DNA of 64,000 bases from Actinomyces gerencseriae DSM 6844. GTDB taxonomy: Bacteria; Actinomycetota; Actinomycetes; Actinomycetales; Actinomycetaceae. Below, in pieces: positions 45,306 through 54,593 of the stretch. Each line of letters begins with the position of its first letter. The first letter of the stretch is position 1. The notes under the pieces were generated by a model that was not told where the DNA came from, ran no database searches, and worked only from the letters and a program-made list of their open reading frames with translations. The translations under genes were made by a program, and so were the position numbers. The DNA is taken from contig NZ_AUBN01000003.1 of assembly GCF_000429265.1 (NCBI RefSeq), positions 284,303 through 348,302 on the forward strand, given 5' to 3'.

Positions 45306-46451
45306 GTGAGCACCCTTCCCATCCGACCCGGCCTGGAGGGCTGCGAGCCCTACGGGGCCCCCGAGCTCGACGTGCCCGTGCGGCTCAACGTCAATGAGAA
45401 CCCCTACGCGCCGTCTCCGGCCGTCGTCGAGTCCATGGCCCGGGCCGCCGCCGGGGCCGCCGCCGGCCTCAATCGCTACCCCGACCGCGACTTCCCGGCC
45501 CTGCGCCAGGACCTCGCCGACTACCTCGCCGTCGAGTCCGGGGTGCGGCTGGGGCGGGGGAGGATCTGGGCGGCCAACGGCTCCAACGAGGTCATGCTCC
45601 ATGTGCTCCAGGCCTTCGGGGGCCCCGGGCGCACCTGCCTGTCGTTCACCCCCACGTACTCCATGTACCCCGAGTACGCGCGCGACACCCTCACCGACTA
45701 CGCCACCGGGCCGCGCCGCGCGGACTTCACCCTCGATGCGGGGGCCGTGCCCGCCGCGATCGAGCGCACCCGTCCCGCCGTGCTCATCCTGGCCAGCCCC
45801 AACAACCCCACCGGCACCGTTCTGCCGTTGGAGGACGTGCGCTCCGTCCTGGAGGCCGCCCGCGGCAACGGGCCCGCGGGCCCCGACGGCGCCCCCACCG
45901 ACGTCGTCGTCATCATCGACGAGGCCTACGGCGAGTTCCGCCGCCCCGGCGTGCCCAGCGCCCTGGAGCTGCTGGTCGAGGACGACGGCGGGCGCTACCC
46001 GCACCTGGCCGTGGCCCGCACCATGTCCAAGGCCTTCGGCGCGGCGGGGCTGCGTCTGGGCTACCTCGCCGCGTCCCGCGAGCTCGTCGACGCCCTGCGG
46101 GTCGTGCGCCTTCCCTACCACCTCTCGGCCATGACGCAGGCGGTGGCCCGGGCCGCTCTCGCCCACCGCGAGGAGCTCATGAGCCGGGTCGCCTCCCTGC
46201 GCGCCGAGCGGGACGGTGCGGTGGACTGGTTGCGCGGCCGGGGTCTGACCGCCCACGACTCGGACGCCAACTTCGTGCTCTTCGGGGTTTTCCCCGATCG
46301 GCGGGCCGTGTGGCAGGGTTTGCTGGACAGGGGCGTGCTCGTCCGCGTCGTCGGCCCCGAGGGCTTCCTGCGCGTCAGCGTCGGAACGCCGGAGGAGATG
46401 GCCCGGTTCAGGCACTGCCTCGTCGATGTCCTCAAGGAGACCCGAGTATGA
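45306..46451 (+). CDS. hisC: HisC, histidinol-phosphate aminotransferase
   Basis: PLP enzyme, 381 aa, converting imidazole-acetol phosphate to histidinol phosphate. [74 protein letters not shown] and the PLP lysine in [20 protein letters not shown] start 45306; stop overlaps hisB (ATGA). Confidence 0.95.
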   Translation: MSTLPIRPGLEGCEPYGAPELDVPVRLNVNENPYAPSPAVVESMARAAAGAAAGLNRYPDRDFPALRQDLADYLAVESGVRLGRGRIWAANGSNEVMLHVLQAFGGPGRTCLSFTPTYSMYPEYARDTLTDYATGPRRADFTLDAGAVPAAIERTRPAVLILASPNNPTGTVLPLEDVRSVLEAARGNGPAGPDGAPTDVVVIIDEAYGEFRRPGVPSALELLVEDDGGRYPHLAVARTMSKAFGAAGLRLGYLAASRELVDALRVVRLPYHLSAMTQAVARAALAHREELMSRVASLRAERDGAVDWLRGRGLTAHDSDANFVLFGVFPDRRAVWQGLLDRGVLVRVVGPEGFLRVSVGTPEEMARFRHCLVDVLKETRV

Positions 46452-47047
46452 GCCGCACCGCCCGCATCGAACGCGTCACCAGCGAGTCGACCGTCGCCGT
46501 CGAGATCGATCTCGACGGCACCGGCGCCACCGACATCTCCACCTCCGTGCCCTTCTACGACCACATGCTCACCGCCCTGGGCGCGCACTCGCTGGTCGAC
46601 CTGGCCGTGGCCGCCACCGGCGACACCCACGTCGACGTCCACCACACGGTGGAGGACACGGCCATCTGCATCGGTGACGCCCTGCGCGCCGCGCTGGGGG
46701 ACAAGCGCGGCATCCGCCGCTTCGGCGATGCCCTCGTTCCGTTGGACGAGGCCCTGGCCCAGGCCGTCGTCGACGTGTCGGGCCGCCCCTACCTGGTTCA
46801 CGACGGCGAGTCCGAGGCCTTCGTCCATCACCTCATCGGCGGGCACTTCACCGGTTCGATGGTCCGTCACGTCTTCGAGTCCATCGCATACCATGCCGGC
46901 ATCTGCCTGCACGTGCGGGTGCTCGCCGGCCGCGACCCCCACCACATCGCCGAGGCCGAGTTCAAGGCCCTCGCCCGCGCCCTGCGCACCGCCGTCGAGC
47001 CCGATCCTCGCGTCGATGGCATCCCCTCCACCAAGGGAGCACTGTGA
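46448..47047 (+). CDS. hisB: HisB, imidazoleglycerol-phosphate dehydratase
   Basis: 199-aa Mn-dependent dehydratase. [81 protein letters not shown] and [19 protein letters not shown] carry the metal ligands. Single-function form, as in actinobacteria. Translationally coupled to hisC and to the next gene (GTGA overlap). Confidence 0.96.
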   Translation: MSRTARIERVTSESTVAVEIDLDGTGATDISTSVPFYDHMLTALGAHSLVDLAVAATGDTHVDVHHTVEDTAICIGDALRAALGDKRGIRRFGDALVPLDEALAQAVVDVSGRPYLVHDGESEAFVHHLIGGHFTGSMVRHVFESIAYHAGICLHVRVLAGRDPHHIAEAEFKALARALRTAVEPDPRVDGIPSTKGAL

Positions 47048-47985
47048 TGCACGATTCCGATCCCACGCCCCATCAGGACCCCGAGGACCGCGACCGGCCC
47101 GAGGCGGCCGATGACCCGGCGCCGGGCGCTCGCGCCGAGTTCGGCGACGCCCCCCGCGCCGACGGGCCCGAGCACGACATCGACGCCGAGTTCGCCGCGA
47201 TGGTGGAGGGCCTGGCGCTGCCCGGCGAGATGCAGGCGGACCTCGAGTCCGTCGATGAGGCCGGCCCTTCGATCATCTCCGTGGACGACGTGCCCCACAA
47301 CACGTACACGGCCCCGCGAGAGCCGCTGACCGGCGGTCGGGGCGGGACCGATCGGGATTCGGCCGATCGGGACCCGGCTGACGAGGATGCGGATGGGCCG
47401 GTCCCGGGCCGGGCCGCCGAGGAGGAGCCGCAGGAGACGCCGGACGCCGGGGCGCCCGGGTCTCCGCGAGCGGTGAAGGTCGCCGTCGTCCTCACGCCCC
47501 TGGCGAGCGCGGAGGCCCTGGCGGCCCTGTGCGCCATGAGCGAGCTGGACTGCACCGTCGTGCCCGCGCGCTCCGGCGCCTTCGCGGTCAAGGAGTTCGT
47601 GTCCGCCCACGTCGAGTGGGACGTCTCCGAGCTGCTCGGAGGAGCGGAGACCGAACCCGCCGAGGCCGCCGAGCTCGCCTCGACCCTGTCGCGCCTCAGC
47701 CGCGCGGGCGTCGTCCTGCTGACCGCGGACCTGGCCACCGACGTCGGCATCGAGTCGGGCCTGTCCGGGACCATCACCGCCCGCCGCTACACGAACGGCG
47801 ACGCCGGTGAGGACGCCGCGGCGGGGCTGCTGCTGGCCTCGGTCGACCAGGAGGTCGAGGACGTCCTGCTCGGCGCGACCCGCGCCGATGACATCAGGGG
47901 GGCGGTGAAGTCCTCCGAGGTCAAACCGTCCAAGGCCATGCGGTGGTTCACGCGCGGGCTGCGCCGCCCCCGCGGCAAGCGGTGA
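47044..47985 (+). CDS. uncharacterised acidic protein inside his operon
   Basis: 313 aa, not recognised. The first 140 residues are highly acidic and disordered (Asp/Glu/Pro/Gly); residues about 140-300 look folded: [91 protein letters not shown]. The C-terminus is basic. GTG start overlaps the hisB stop, so it is co-translated. Context suggests a link to histidine synthesis, but no activity can be assigned. Confidence 0.75.
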   Translation: MMHDSDPTPHQDPEDRDRPEAADDPAPGARAEFGDAPRADGPEHDIDAEFAAMVEGLALPGEMQADLESVDEAGPSIISVDDVPHNTYTAPREPLTGGRGGTDRDSADRDPADEDADGPVPGRAAEEEPQETPDAGAPGSPRAVKVAVVLTPLASAEALAALCAMSELDCTVVPARSGAFAVKEFVSAHVEWDVSELLGGAETEPAEAAELASTLSRLSRAGVVLLTADLATDVGIESGLSGTITARRYTNGDAGEDAAAGLLLASVDQEVEDVLLGATRADDIRGAVKSSEVKPSKAMRWFTRGLRRPRGKR

Positions 47986-48030
47986 GTCGGCGGGCGCGTC
48001 GTCGTGGTCCCGGCGGCGCGGGGGCGACGC

Positions 48031-48966
48031 TCACCCCGCCGCCGAGGCGTCGGAGAGCGTGAGGAAGACGGTGCCCTCCGCCAGCATCGCGGGAACGGCC
48101 GCCAGGTAGCCCGCACCGGTGTCCGCGGCGGGCTGGTTCATGTGGGAGATGACGATGTCGCCGGCGCTCGCCCGCCGCACCTCCGCCTCGACGGTGCCGG
48201 CGGGGAAGGTGGCGCCGCCATCGCCGTTGACCGAGAATCCGGCGGCCCGCAGGCCCAGGCGGGCGGCGATCGCCAGGGCGACGTCGTCCCAGTGGGCGGT
48301 GCCGGGGCGGAAGAAGCGCGGCGCCCGACCGGTGCGCTCGGTCAGGGCGACCTGATTGCCCATGATCTCGTCCCAGACCTCGCCCGCGTCCCGCGTTCCG
48401 GGGATGCCGTAGGCGGCCGCGCCGGTCACCGACATCGGCAGGTGGGCGGTGCCGTGGTTGGCGATCTCCACGGTCTCGCACGCCGCGAGTCTGTCGGTCA
48501 GGTCCGGGTTCGCCTCGACCCATCGGGAGTTGAGGAAGGCGGTGAAGGGGACGGAGTCGCCGATGAGCATGTCGACCAGCGCGGTATCGGCACCCGATCC
48601 CCCCGGGCCGCCGCAGGCGTCCAACGTCAGGCACACGCCCGCCGCCCGGGTGTCCGAGGCGATCCCCTCGCCGACCAGGTCGAACCAGGCGGGCGCGCGC
48701 CCGGTGAACTCGGCGATGATCTCGTCGCGCGAGGGGGTCCCGGGCTCGGGGGAGGGGGAGGTCGCGATCGTCTCGGGAGTCTCGATCGCCCCGGGGTCCC
48801 CGGTACCGGGGGCCCGGCTCGGCGAGGCGGTCTCGGCGACCGGCGATGAGCGGGGCGGGGCCGATCCGGGCGTTCCGCCGCACGCGCCGAGCGCCGTCAG
48901 CCCCGTGACGGCCAGGAGGCCGTGCACGACGGCACGGCGGTCGGGTTCGGACGATGAGACGGGCAT
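48031..48966 (-). CDS. lipoprotein with polysaccharide deacetylase (NodB-like) domain
   Basis: 311 aa. DRRAVVHGLLAVTGLTALGAC: twin-arginine-like start and lipobox LGAC, then a Ser/Pro/Thr linker. The catalytic part has VCLTLDACGGPGG (motif 1, metal Asp), EIANHGTAHLPM (motif 2, HxxxH), RFFRPGTAHWDDVALAIAARLGL (motif 3) and GDIVISHMNQP. Likely a surface de-N-acetylase acting on peptidoglycan or the strain's own glycans. It is inserted on the opposite strand between the acidic gene and hisH. Confidence 0.82.
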   Translation of the reverse strand: MPVSSSEPDRRAVVHGLLAVTGLTALGACGGTPGSAPPRSSPVAETASPSRAPGTGDPGAIETPETIATSPSPEPGTPSRDEIIAEFTGRAPAWFDLVGEGIASDTRAAGVCLTLDACGGPGGSGADTALVDMLIGDSVPFTAFLNSRWVEANPDLTDRLAACETVEIANHGTAHLPMSVTGAAAYGIPGTRDAGEVWDEIMGNQVALTERTGRAPRFFRPGTAHWDDVALAIAARLGLRAAGFSVNGDGGATFPAGTVEAEVRRASAGDIVISHMNQPAADTGAGYLAAVPAMLAEGTVFLTLSDASAAG

Positions 48967-49093
48967 ACGCGGATTCTGCCATTCCTGCCGTCGTGCTCAC
49001 CCGCGCCCGCTCCCGGTCGGGTGGGCGGCACTCGGCTCGGCCTTTGCGACGGGATGAGGACTGAGTCGGGCTCTTCCCCGGTATGGTGGCCGT

Positions 49094-49762
49094 ATGAACC
49101 AGCCCCGCGTCGTCGTCCTGTCCTACGGCAGCGGCAACGTCCGCTCCGCCGTGCGCGCCCTGGAGCGGGTCGGCGCCGACGTCGAGCTGACCGCCGAGCC
49201 GGCCGCCGTCGAGGCCGCCGACGGACTGGTGGTGCCCGGCGTGGGGGCCTTCGGCGCCGTCATGGAGCGGTTGCGGGCCGTGGGCGCCCCGCGCCTCATC
49301 GACCGCAGGCTGGCCGGCGGCCGGCCCGTGCTCGGCATCTGCGTGGGCATGCAGGTGATGTTCGAGTTCTCCACCGAGCACTCGGACGGGCGCGCCGAGG
49401 GACCGGACGACGGCGATCGCCCGGCCGGGCTCGCCCAGTGGCCCGGAACCGTGACGCGACTGCGGGGCGATGTCGTGCCCCACATGGGTTGGAACAGGGT
49501 TCGCCCACCGCGCGACTCCGCGCTCTTCGAGGGTGTCGCCGACCAGCGCTTCTACTTCGTCCACTCCTACGCGGCCAAGACGGACCCGGCCGTGCTCCTG
49601 GGGCCCGGCGCCGCGCCGCCCCCGGCCGTCACCTGGTCCACCCATGGCGAGGACTTCGTGGCCGCCGTTGAGAACGGTGCCCTGTCCGCCACTCAGTTCC
49701 ACCCCGAGAAGTCCGGCGACGCCGGCGCCCGCCTGCTCCGCAACTGGCTGACCACCCTGTAA
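49094..49762 (+). CDS. hisH: HisH, glutaminase subunit of IGP synthase
   Basis: 222-aa class I glutamine amidotransferase giving ammonia to His[34 protein letters not shown], the nucleophile Cys in [29 protein letters not shown] and [17 protein letters not shown] (His/Glu of the triad). hisF is not in the window. ATG 49094. Confidence 0.95.
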   Translation: MNQPRVVVLSYGSGNVRSAVRALERVGADVELTAEPAAVEAADGLVVPGVGAFGAVMERLRAVGAPRLIDRRLAGGRPVLGICVGMQVMFEFSTEHSDGRAEGPDDGDRPAGLAQWPGTVTRLRGDVVPHMGWNRVRPPRDSALFEGVADQRFYFVHSYAAKTDPAVLLGPGAAPPPAVTWSTHGEDFVAAVENGALSATQFHPEKSGDAGARLLRNWLTTL

Positions 49763-49817
49763 CCGGGCGGTCGCCGGCACCGCGTCCGCAGCCACCGCAC
49801 CATCGAAGGAGCCCACC

Positions 49818-50561
49818 ATGCTCGCTCTCCTGCCCGCCGTCGATGTCGCCGATGGCAAGGCCGTCCGTCTGCTCAAGGGGGAGGCCGGCAGCGAGACTGA
49901 CTACGGCAGCCCCGTCGAGGCCGCCCGCGACTGGGTCGAGGCCGGTGCCGAGTGGATTCACCTGGTCGATCTCGACGCCGCCTTCGGACGCGGGTCCAAT
50001 GCGCCGCTGCTGGCGCGCATCGTGGGCGAGGTCGGCATCAAGGTCGAGCTGTCCGGGGGCATTCGAGATGACGCCTCGTTGGGTCGTGCCTTGAGCGCCG
50101 GCGCAGCTCGGGTCAACCTGGGCACCGCCGCCCTGGAGGACCCCGAGTGGACCGAGCGCGTCATCGCCGAGTACGGCGAGAGGATCGCCGTGGGCCTCGA
50201 CGTGCGCGGCACGACCCTGGCCGCTCGCGGCTGGACCAGGGAGTGCGGCGATCTGTGGGAGACGCTGGCGCGCCTCGACGCCGCCGGCTGCGCCCGCTAC
50301 GTGGTCACCGACGTCACCAGGGACGGCACCCTGACCGGTCCCAACACCGGGCTTCTGCGCCGGGTGTGCGCCAGTACGCGGGCCCCCGTCGTGGCCTCCG
50401 GCGGCATCGCCCGGCTCGATGACCTGCGCGAGCTGGTCCGCCTCGTCCCCGAGGGCATCGAGGGGGCGATCGTGGGCAAGGCCCTGTACAACGGCAACTT
50501 CACGCTTCCCGAGGCGCTGGCGGTGGCCAGTGGCGAGGAGGGCGACACCCTGCCGCGATGA
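49818..50561 (+). CDS. hisA: HisA/PriA phosphoribosyl isomerase
   Basis: 247-aa TIM barrel that isomerises ProFAR; in actinobacteria the same enzyme (PriA) often also serves as Trp[36 protein letters not shown] (catalytic Asp region), [37 protein letters not shown] and [16 protein letters not shown] are visible. GAAGGAG before ATG 49818. Dual function is inferred from phylogeny. Confidence 0.94.
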   Translation: MLALLPAVDVADGKAVRLLKGEAGSETDYGSPVEAARDWVEAGAEWIHLVDLDAAFGRGSNAPLLARIVGEVGIKVELSGGIRDDASLGRALSAGAARVNLGTAALEDPEWTERVIAEYGERIAVGLDVRGTTLAARGWTRECGDLWETLARLDAAGCARYVVTDVTRDGTLTGPNTGLLRRVCASTRAPVVASGGIARLDDLRELVRLVPEGIEGAIVGKALYNGNFTLPEALAVASGEEGDTLPR

Positions 50562-50718
50562 CCGCCGAGACCGCGACGGGCCGACGACCCGTCCGCGCTC
50601 CGGAGCTCCGGCGTCCCCCGGTACCCGATCACCGTCCCGTGCGGTGCTCGGGCGCCTCGACGCACCCGCTCATGAGCGGCCTCTGGGCGTCGCGGTGCGG
50701 ACGCGCTACCGTGGCCGC

Positions 50719-51663
50719 GTGAGTGATCCCCGTCCAGGTCCCCGGTCCGACGACAGGTCGGGCACCCGGTCGGAGACAGCACCGGCCTCCCCCTCCACGG
50801 GCCCTGCGGGCTCCGTGGGCTCTGCGGGCGCTCCCGCGCCAAGCGCTGCGGAGCCCCCGCCCTCCGGGACGGCCCGGGCCCCCCAGGTGGTCGCGGCGAT
50901 GGCGGCCCGGGCCAAGCTGGAACGACTCCTGGCCGCGCCCGCGCTCTTCGCCGCTGATGACGGCTCCGCCGACTCCGCCGTCGTCAGCGCCCTGGAGGCC
51001 GCCGATCGCCCGCGTCATGAGTATCTCGATGCCCTGTGGGGCGCGTTGGCGGCCTCGCGCGTCATCGTGCCCGTGGCGGCCCACGCCCTGCCCGGTGCGC
51101 GCACGGCCGTGCACCTGGCGGCGCCGGACGTGGGGTCGCGGACTCCCGATCACACGATCCACACGAACGACGCCGCTCAGGACGCCGCGACCCTGGCCGT
51201 GGACCTCCCCGATGGGCATGTCGCTCTGCCGGTGTTCACCTCCGCGCAGGCGATGTCCCGTTGGCGCGCCGACGTGCGCCCGGTCCCGGTGGAGCCCCGA
51301 CGAGCGGCGCAGGTGGCCTGCGTGTCGACCGACCGGCTGTGGGTCCTGGACCCGGGCACGCGGGATCTGCGTCTGCCCCGGCCCGCCGTGGTGGCGCTGT
51401 CCGGAGGGGAGGCCTGGGTGCCGTCGTGGCGCAACGGGCCCGTCCAGGCCGAGGTCCGCGCTCAGCTGGAGGAGGTCGACGGTGTCACCGGGGTGGCCTT
51501 CGCCCCCGGGCGGGACGCCGAGCTGCGGGTGTTCATCCGCATCGACGCCTCGCGCGGCCGCAGTGCGGTGGCCCGGACCCTGGAGGGCTGCCAGCGCATC
51601 ATGGTCAACCCGGCCTGGGGGGACCTCATCGATACCGTCGAGCTCTGCCCCCTGCCGGCCTGA
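50719..51663 (+). CDS. SseB family protein
   Basis: 314 aa. A Pro/Ser/Ala-rich N-terminus (about 55 residues) precedes an SseB N-terminal-like domain: KLERLLAAPALFAADDGSADS, DALWGALAASRVIVPVAAH, HVALPVFTSAQAMSRWRADVRPVPV and C-terminal EVRAQLEEVDGVTGVAFAPG. SseB proteins have no settled function; this gene commonly follows hisA in actinobacteria. GTG start 50719. A terminator follows. Confidence 0.85.
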   Translation: MSDPRPGPRSDDRSGTRSETAPASPSTGPAGSVGSAGAPAPSAAEPPPSGTARAPQVVAAMAARAKLERLLAAPALFAADDGSADSAVVSALEAADRPRHEYLDALWGALAASRVIVPVAAHALPGARTAVHLAAPDVGSRTPDHTIHTNDAAQDAATLAVDLPDGHVALPVFTSAQAMSRWRADVRPVPVEPRRAAQVACVSTDRLWVLDPGTRDLRLPRPAVVALSGGEAWVPSWRNGPVQAEVRAQLEEVDGVTGVAFAPGRDAELRVFIRIDASRGRSAVARTLEGCQRIMVNPAWGDLIDTVELCPLPA

Positions 51664-52084
51664 GCCCGCTCTCCCGGGCGGCGCTCCGCCGCCCCTCCCT
51701 TGCCGCCGAGCCCGGTCCGGTTCCGGCTCGCGATCGGTCGGCCTCGCGTCCGCCCGCGGACCGCGGTGCCACGGGGCCGGGGGCACGGGCCGCTCGCTGG
51801 TGGCCGGTGTCACCGCATCGCCGGCTCCGCGGTTCTGGGCAGGAGCTCACCGACCTGGTATGGTTTTCCCGACCGGCCGGAGTTCCTTCTCCGGCGCGCA
51901 AGCGGAGAAATCCCACCTGGGTCCCTCGCGGGGCCGGGTCATGCGAGGAGATGTCCTCGGCGGTTCCGGGCGTCTTGACGCCCGCGATCGCGCTCGGATG
52001 AGCACATGTACGGCCTTCGCGCGTATTCGCGGCGGAGGCTTTTTTCGTTGCAGCGGTCATCATCACCGAGAGTGAGGAAAAGCC
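51664..52084 (+). promoter_or_regulatory. 421-bp leader region of infC
   Basis: No gene is seen. In order it holds: a terminator-like hairpin for the his/sseB unit (51676-51683 with 51687-51694, GGGCGGCG/CGCCGCCC); a possible -10 box TATGGT (51859-51864); a hairpin GCCGGAG/CTCCGGC (51876-51882, 51889-51895); and a rho-independent terminator at 52013-52045. A structured leader for translation-factor operon control is likely. Confidence 0.5.
52013..52045 (+). terminator. attenuator-like terminator upstream of infC
   Basis: GCCTTCGC (52013-52020) pairs with GCGGAGGC (52032-52039) and is followed by six T's (52040-52045). A T-run is rare in this genome. The site is only 39 nt before the infC start codon and after the likely promoter, so it probably acts as an attenuator rather than the end of the previous unit. 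Confidence 0.65.
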
Positions 52085-52735
52085 ATCAGCGAGCCCCGTA
52101 TCAACGAACGGATCCGCGTCCCGGAGGTGCGTCTCGTCGGCCCCAGTGGTGAGCAGGTCGGCGTCGTCCGCGTCGAGGACGCCCTGCGCCTGGCCGAGGA
52201 GGCGGGCCTCGATCTGGTCGAGGTGGCGCCCGACGCGCACCCTCCCGTGTGCAAGCTCATGGACTACGGCAAGTTCAAGTACGAGTCGGCCATGAAGGCG
52301 CGTGACGCCCGCCGCAACCAGGCGAACACGCAACTCAAGGAGATCCAGTTCCGCCCCAAGATCGACCAGCACGACTACGCCACCAAGATGGGGCACATCG
52401 AGCGGTTCCTCAAGGGCGGCGACAAGGTCAAGTGCATCGTCCGTTTCCGCGGTCGTGAGCAGTCCCGTCCCGAGCTGGGCATCCGACTGCTTCAGCGCGT
52501 GGCGGAGGAGATGGGCGAGTTGGGCACGGTCGAGTCCCAACCCCGCCAGGACGGCCGCAACATGGTCATGGTCCTGTCTCCCACTCGCAAGAAGGCGGAG
52601 GTCAAGTCCGACCAGCGCCGTCGTCGCGAGGAGGCCCGCGCGAGCCGACGCGCCGAGAAGCACGCGGGCAGGGCCAGGAGCGCCTCCGCCCCCGGTTCCG
52701 GCGGGCGAGCGCGGAACCGGGCCGGCGAGGCCTGA
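52085..52735 (+). CDS. infC: InfC, translation initiation factor IF-3, with AUC start codon
   Basis: 216-aa IF-3 binding the 30S subunit and policing start codons. N-terminal [52 protein letters not shown] and [12 protein letters not shown] are typical; a basic Ala/Arg/Ser tail follows. No ATG/GTG/TTG matches the family N-terminus: a TGA at 52073-52075 closes the frame, and ATC 52085 with GAGGA 6 nt before it gives the conserved ISEPRIN start. Rare start codons in infC allow self-regulation by IF-3. Confidence 0.93.
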   Translation: MSEPRINERIRVPEVRLVGPSGEQVGVVRVEDALRLAEEAGLDLVEVAPDAHPPVCKLMDYGKFKYESAMKARDARRNQANTQLKEIQFRPKIDQHDYATKMGHIERFLKGGDKVKCIVRFRGREQSRPELGIRLLQRVAEEMGELGTVESQPRQDGRNMVMVLSPTRKKAEVKSDQRRRREEARASRRAEKHAGRARSASAPGSGGRARNRAGEA

Positions 52736-52821
52736 CGCGCAGTCCATCACCCACCCCGCGGCAATCCGTCGGGGTCCGCAGCCCGGGCCGTCCGGTCGGG
52801 GCCGAGAAGAGGAAATCCACA

Positions 52822-53016
52822 ATGCCGAAGAACAAGACGCACTCCGGTGCCAAGAAGCGCTTCCGGGTCACCGGCAGCGGCAGGCTCATGCGCGAGCAGA
52901 CCAATAAGCGCCACCTGCTCGAGGCCAAGTCCTCCCGTCGCAAGCGCCGGCTGGCGCTGGACCAGCCCGTCGCCAAGTCCGACGTTCGTCAGGTCAGGAA
53001 GTTGCTCGGTCGCTGA
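52822..53016 (+). CDS. rpmI: ribosomal protein bL35
   Basis: 64-aa basic ribosomal protein of the large subunit: MPKNKTHSGAKKRFRVTGSG, then RLMREQTNKRHLLEAKSSRR. Full length. GAGGAAA precedes the ATG. Second gene of the infC-rpmI-rplT operon. Confidence 0.97.
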   Translation: MPKNKTHSGAKKRFRVTGSGRLMREQTNKRHLLEAKSSRRKRRLALDQPVAKSDVRQVRKLLGR

Positions 53017-53053
53017 CCGGCCCATCACGTATACGTCATAAAGGAGTCACCAC

Positions 53054-53434
53054 ATGGCACGTGTGAAGCGGGCTGTCAACGCCCAGAAGAAGCGTCGTAC
53101 CGTTCTCAAGAAGGCCTCGGGCTATCGCGGCCAGCGCTCCCGCCTCTACCGCAAGGCCAAGGAGCAGGTCACCCATTCCGGCGTCTACGCCTTCCGCGAC
53201 CGTCGCGCTCGCAAGGGCGACTTCCGTCGTCTGTGGATCCAGCGCATCAATGCCGCGGCCCGCGCCGAGGGCCTGACCTACAACCGGTTCATCCAGGGCC
53301 TCGGCCTGGCCGGTGTGGAGGTGGACCGCCGTATGCTGGCCGAGCTGGCCGTCAACGAGCCCGAGGACTTCAAGGCCCTCGTCGAGGTCGCCCGCGGCGC
53401 CCTGCCCGAGGACGTCAACGCGCCCAGGGCCTGA
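53054..53434 (+). CDS. rplT: ribosomal protein bL20
   Basis: 126-aa large-subunit assembly protein: [60 protein letters not shown] and [26 protein letters not shown] before the ATG. In other bacteria L20 represses its own operon by binding the leader mRNA; whether it does so here is not shown. Confidence 0.97.
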   Translation: MARVKRAVNAQKKRRTVLKKASGYRGQRSRLYRKAKEQVTHSGVYAFRDRRARKGDFRRLWIQRINAAARAEGLTYNRFIQGLGLAGVEVDRRMLAELAVNEPEDFKALVEVARGALPEDVNAPRA

Positions 53435-53568
53435 GCGCTGCGGCGGCTCTCCGCTCGTACCGGGCTCGTACCGGGCTGGAGCCGCCCGAGTCCTCGTCAG
53501 GACCCCTCGATGCGGGTGCAGGCGAGGACTCTCGGCGCCCCGGTCCGGGACTCTCGTAGGGTGACGTC

Positions 53569-54486
53569 ATGAGCCGTACCACCGCCGACCCCGGCGGCCC
53601 TCTGCAGGACGATGCCGAGCGGGCCGCGCGCGGTCGGCGCTTCGGCGCTGCCGTTGTCGTCGGCGACAGCGCGGCCGCCGGCCACGAGGTGCTGACCAAC
53701 CCGCGATCGGCCCGCGTCTCGCGCGTGGCCGGCCTATCCCGCCGCAATGCGCGGGCCAAGCACCGGCGCTTCCTCGTCGAAGGCCCTCGGGGCGTGCGCG
53801 AGGCCGTTCGTCATGCCCCCGACCGCGTCCTCGACGTCTACCTCACCGAGGCCGCCGTCGAGCGACACGGTGATATCCGGGAGGAGGCCGCTGCCGCTGG
53901 CCTGCACCTCCATGTCACCAGCGAGCGGGTCATGGACGCCATGAGCGCCGACGCCCAGGGCGTCCTCGCCGTCGTCGCCACCGAGGGGGCCGCCGGCTCC
54001 GAGGCGCTGGCCACCGCCCTGGAGGGGGCCGGGCTCGTCGCCGTCCTCACCGGGGCCCAGGACCCCGGCAACGCCGGTGCCATCATCCGGGCCGCCGACG
54101 CCGCCGGAGCCGACGCCATCGTGCTCGTGCGCGGCAGCGTGGACCCCACGGCGCCGAAGGTCGTGCGCTCCACGGCCGGGAGCCTCTTCCACTTGCCCAT
54201 CGTCACCGGCGTCGCCCTCGACGACGTCGTCGCCGCCCTTCACGGGGCCGGGCTCACCGTCCTGGCCGCCGACGGTCACGGCGGCATCGACCTCTTCGAG
54301 GCCGAGTCCCTCCTGGGCGCCCCCGGCGCCTGGCTGCTCGGCAACGAGGCCCGCGGACTGCCCCCGGAGGCGCTGAGCAGCGCCGACGCCGTCGTCTCCA
54401 TCCCCATCTACGGCAAGGCGGAGTCGCTCAACGTCGCGGCCGCAGCAGCCCTCTGCCTCTACGCCAGCGCCCGGGCGCGGGCCTGA
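53569..54486 (+). CDS. TrmH/SpoU family RNA 2'-O-methyltransferase
   Basis: 305-aa SPOUT enzyme methylating rRNA or tRNA ribose. LTNPRSARVSRVAGLSRRNARAKHRRFLVEGP (substrate-binding domain), then the knot motifs AVLTGAQDPGNAGAIIRAADAAGA, GAWLLGNEARGLPPEALSSAD and IPIYGKAESLNVAAAAAL. ATG 53569 has AGGGTG before it and gives a 40-residue N-terminal extension; GTG 53689 would remove it. Follows rplT as in many actinobacteria. Confidence 0.9.
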   Translation: MSRTTADPGGPLQDDAERAARGRRFGAAVVVGDSAAAGHEVLTNPRSARVSRVAGLSRRNARAKHRRFLVEGPRGVREAVRHAPDRVLDVYLTEAAVERHGDIREEAAAAGLHLHVTSERVMDAMSADAQGVLAVVATEGAAGSEALATALEGAGLVAVLTGAQDPGNAGAIIRAADAAGADAIVLVRGSVDPTAPKVVRSTAGSLFHLPIVTGVALDDVVAALHGAGLTVLAADGHGGIDLFEAESLLGAPGAWLLGNEARGLPPEALSSADAVVSIPIYGKAESLNVAAAAALCLYASARARA

Positions 54487-54593
54487 GGCGGAGGGCGGAC
54501 GACGAGCCGGGTCGAGTCGAAGGCCGCGCGGCGCTTCCGGGGACGTCGTCGACCATGGTGCCGTCGTCGTGCTGCGGTCCTCGCGTCGTGCGG

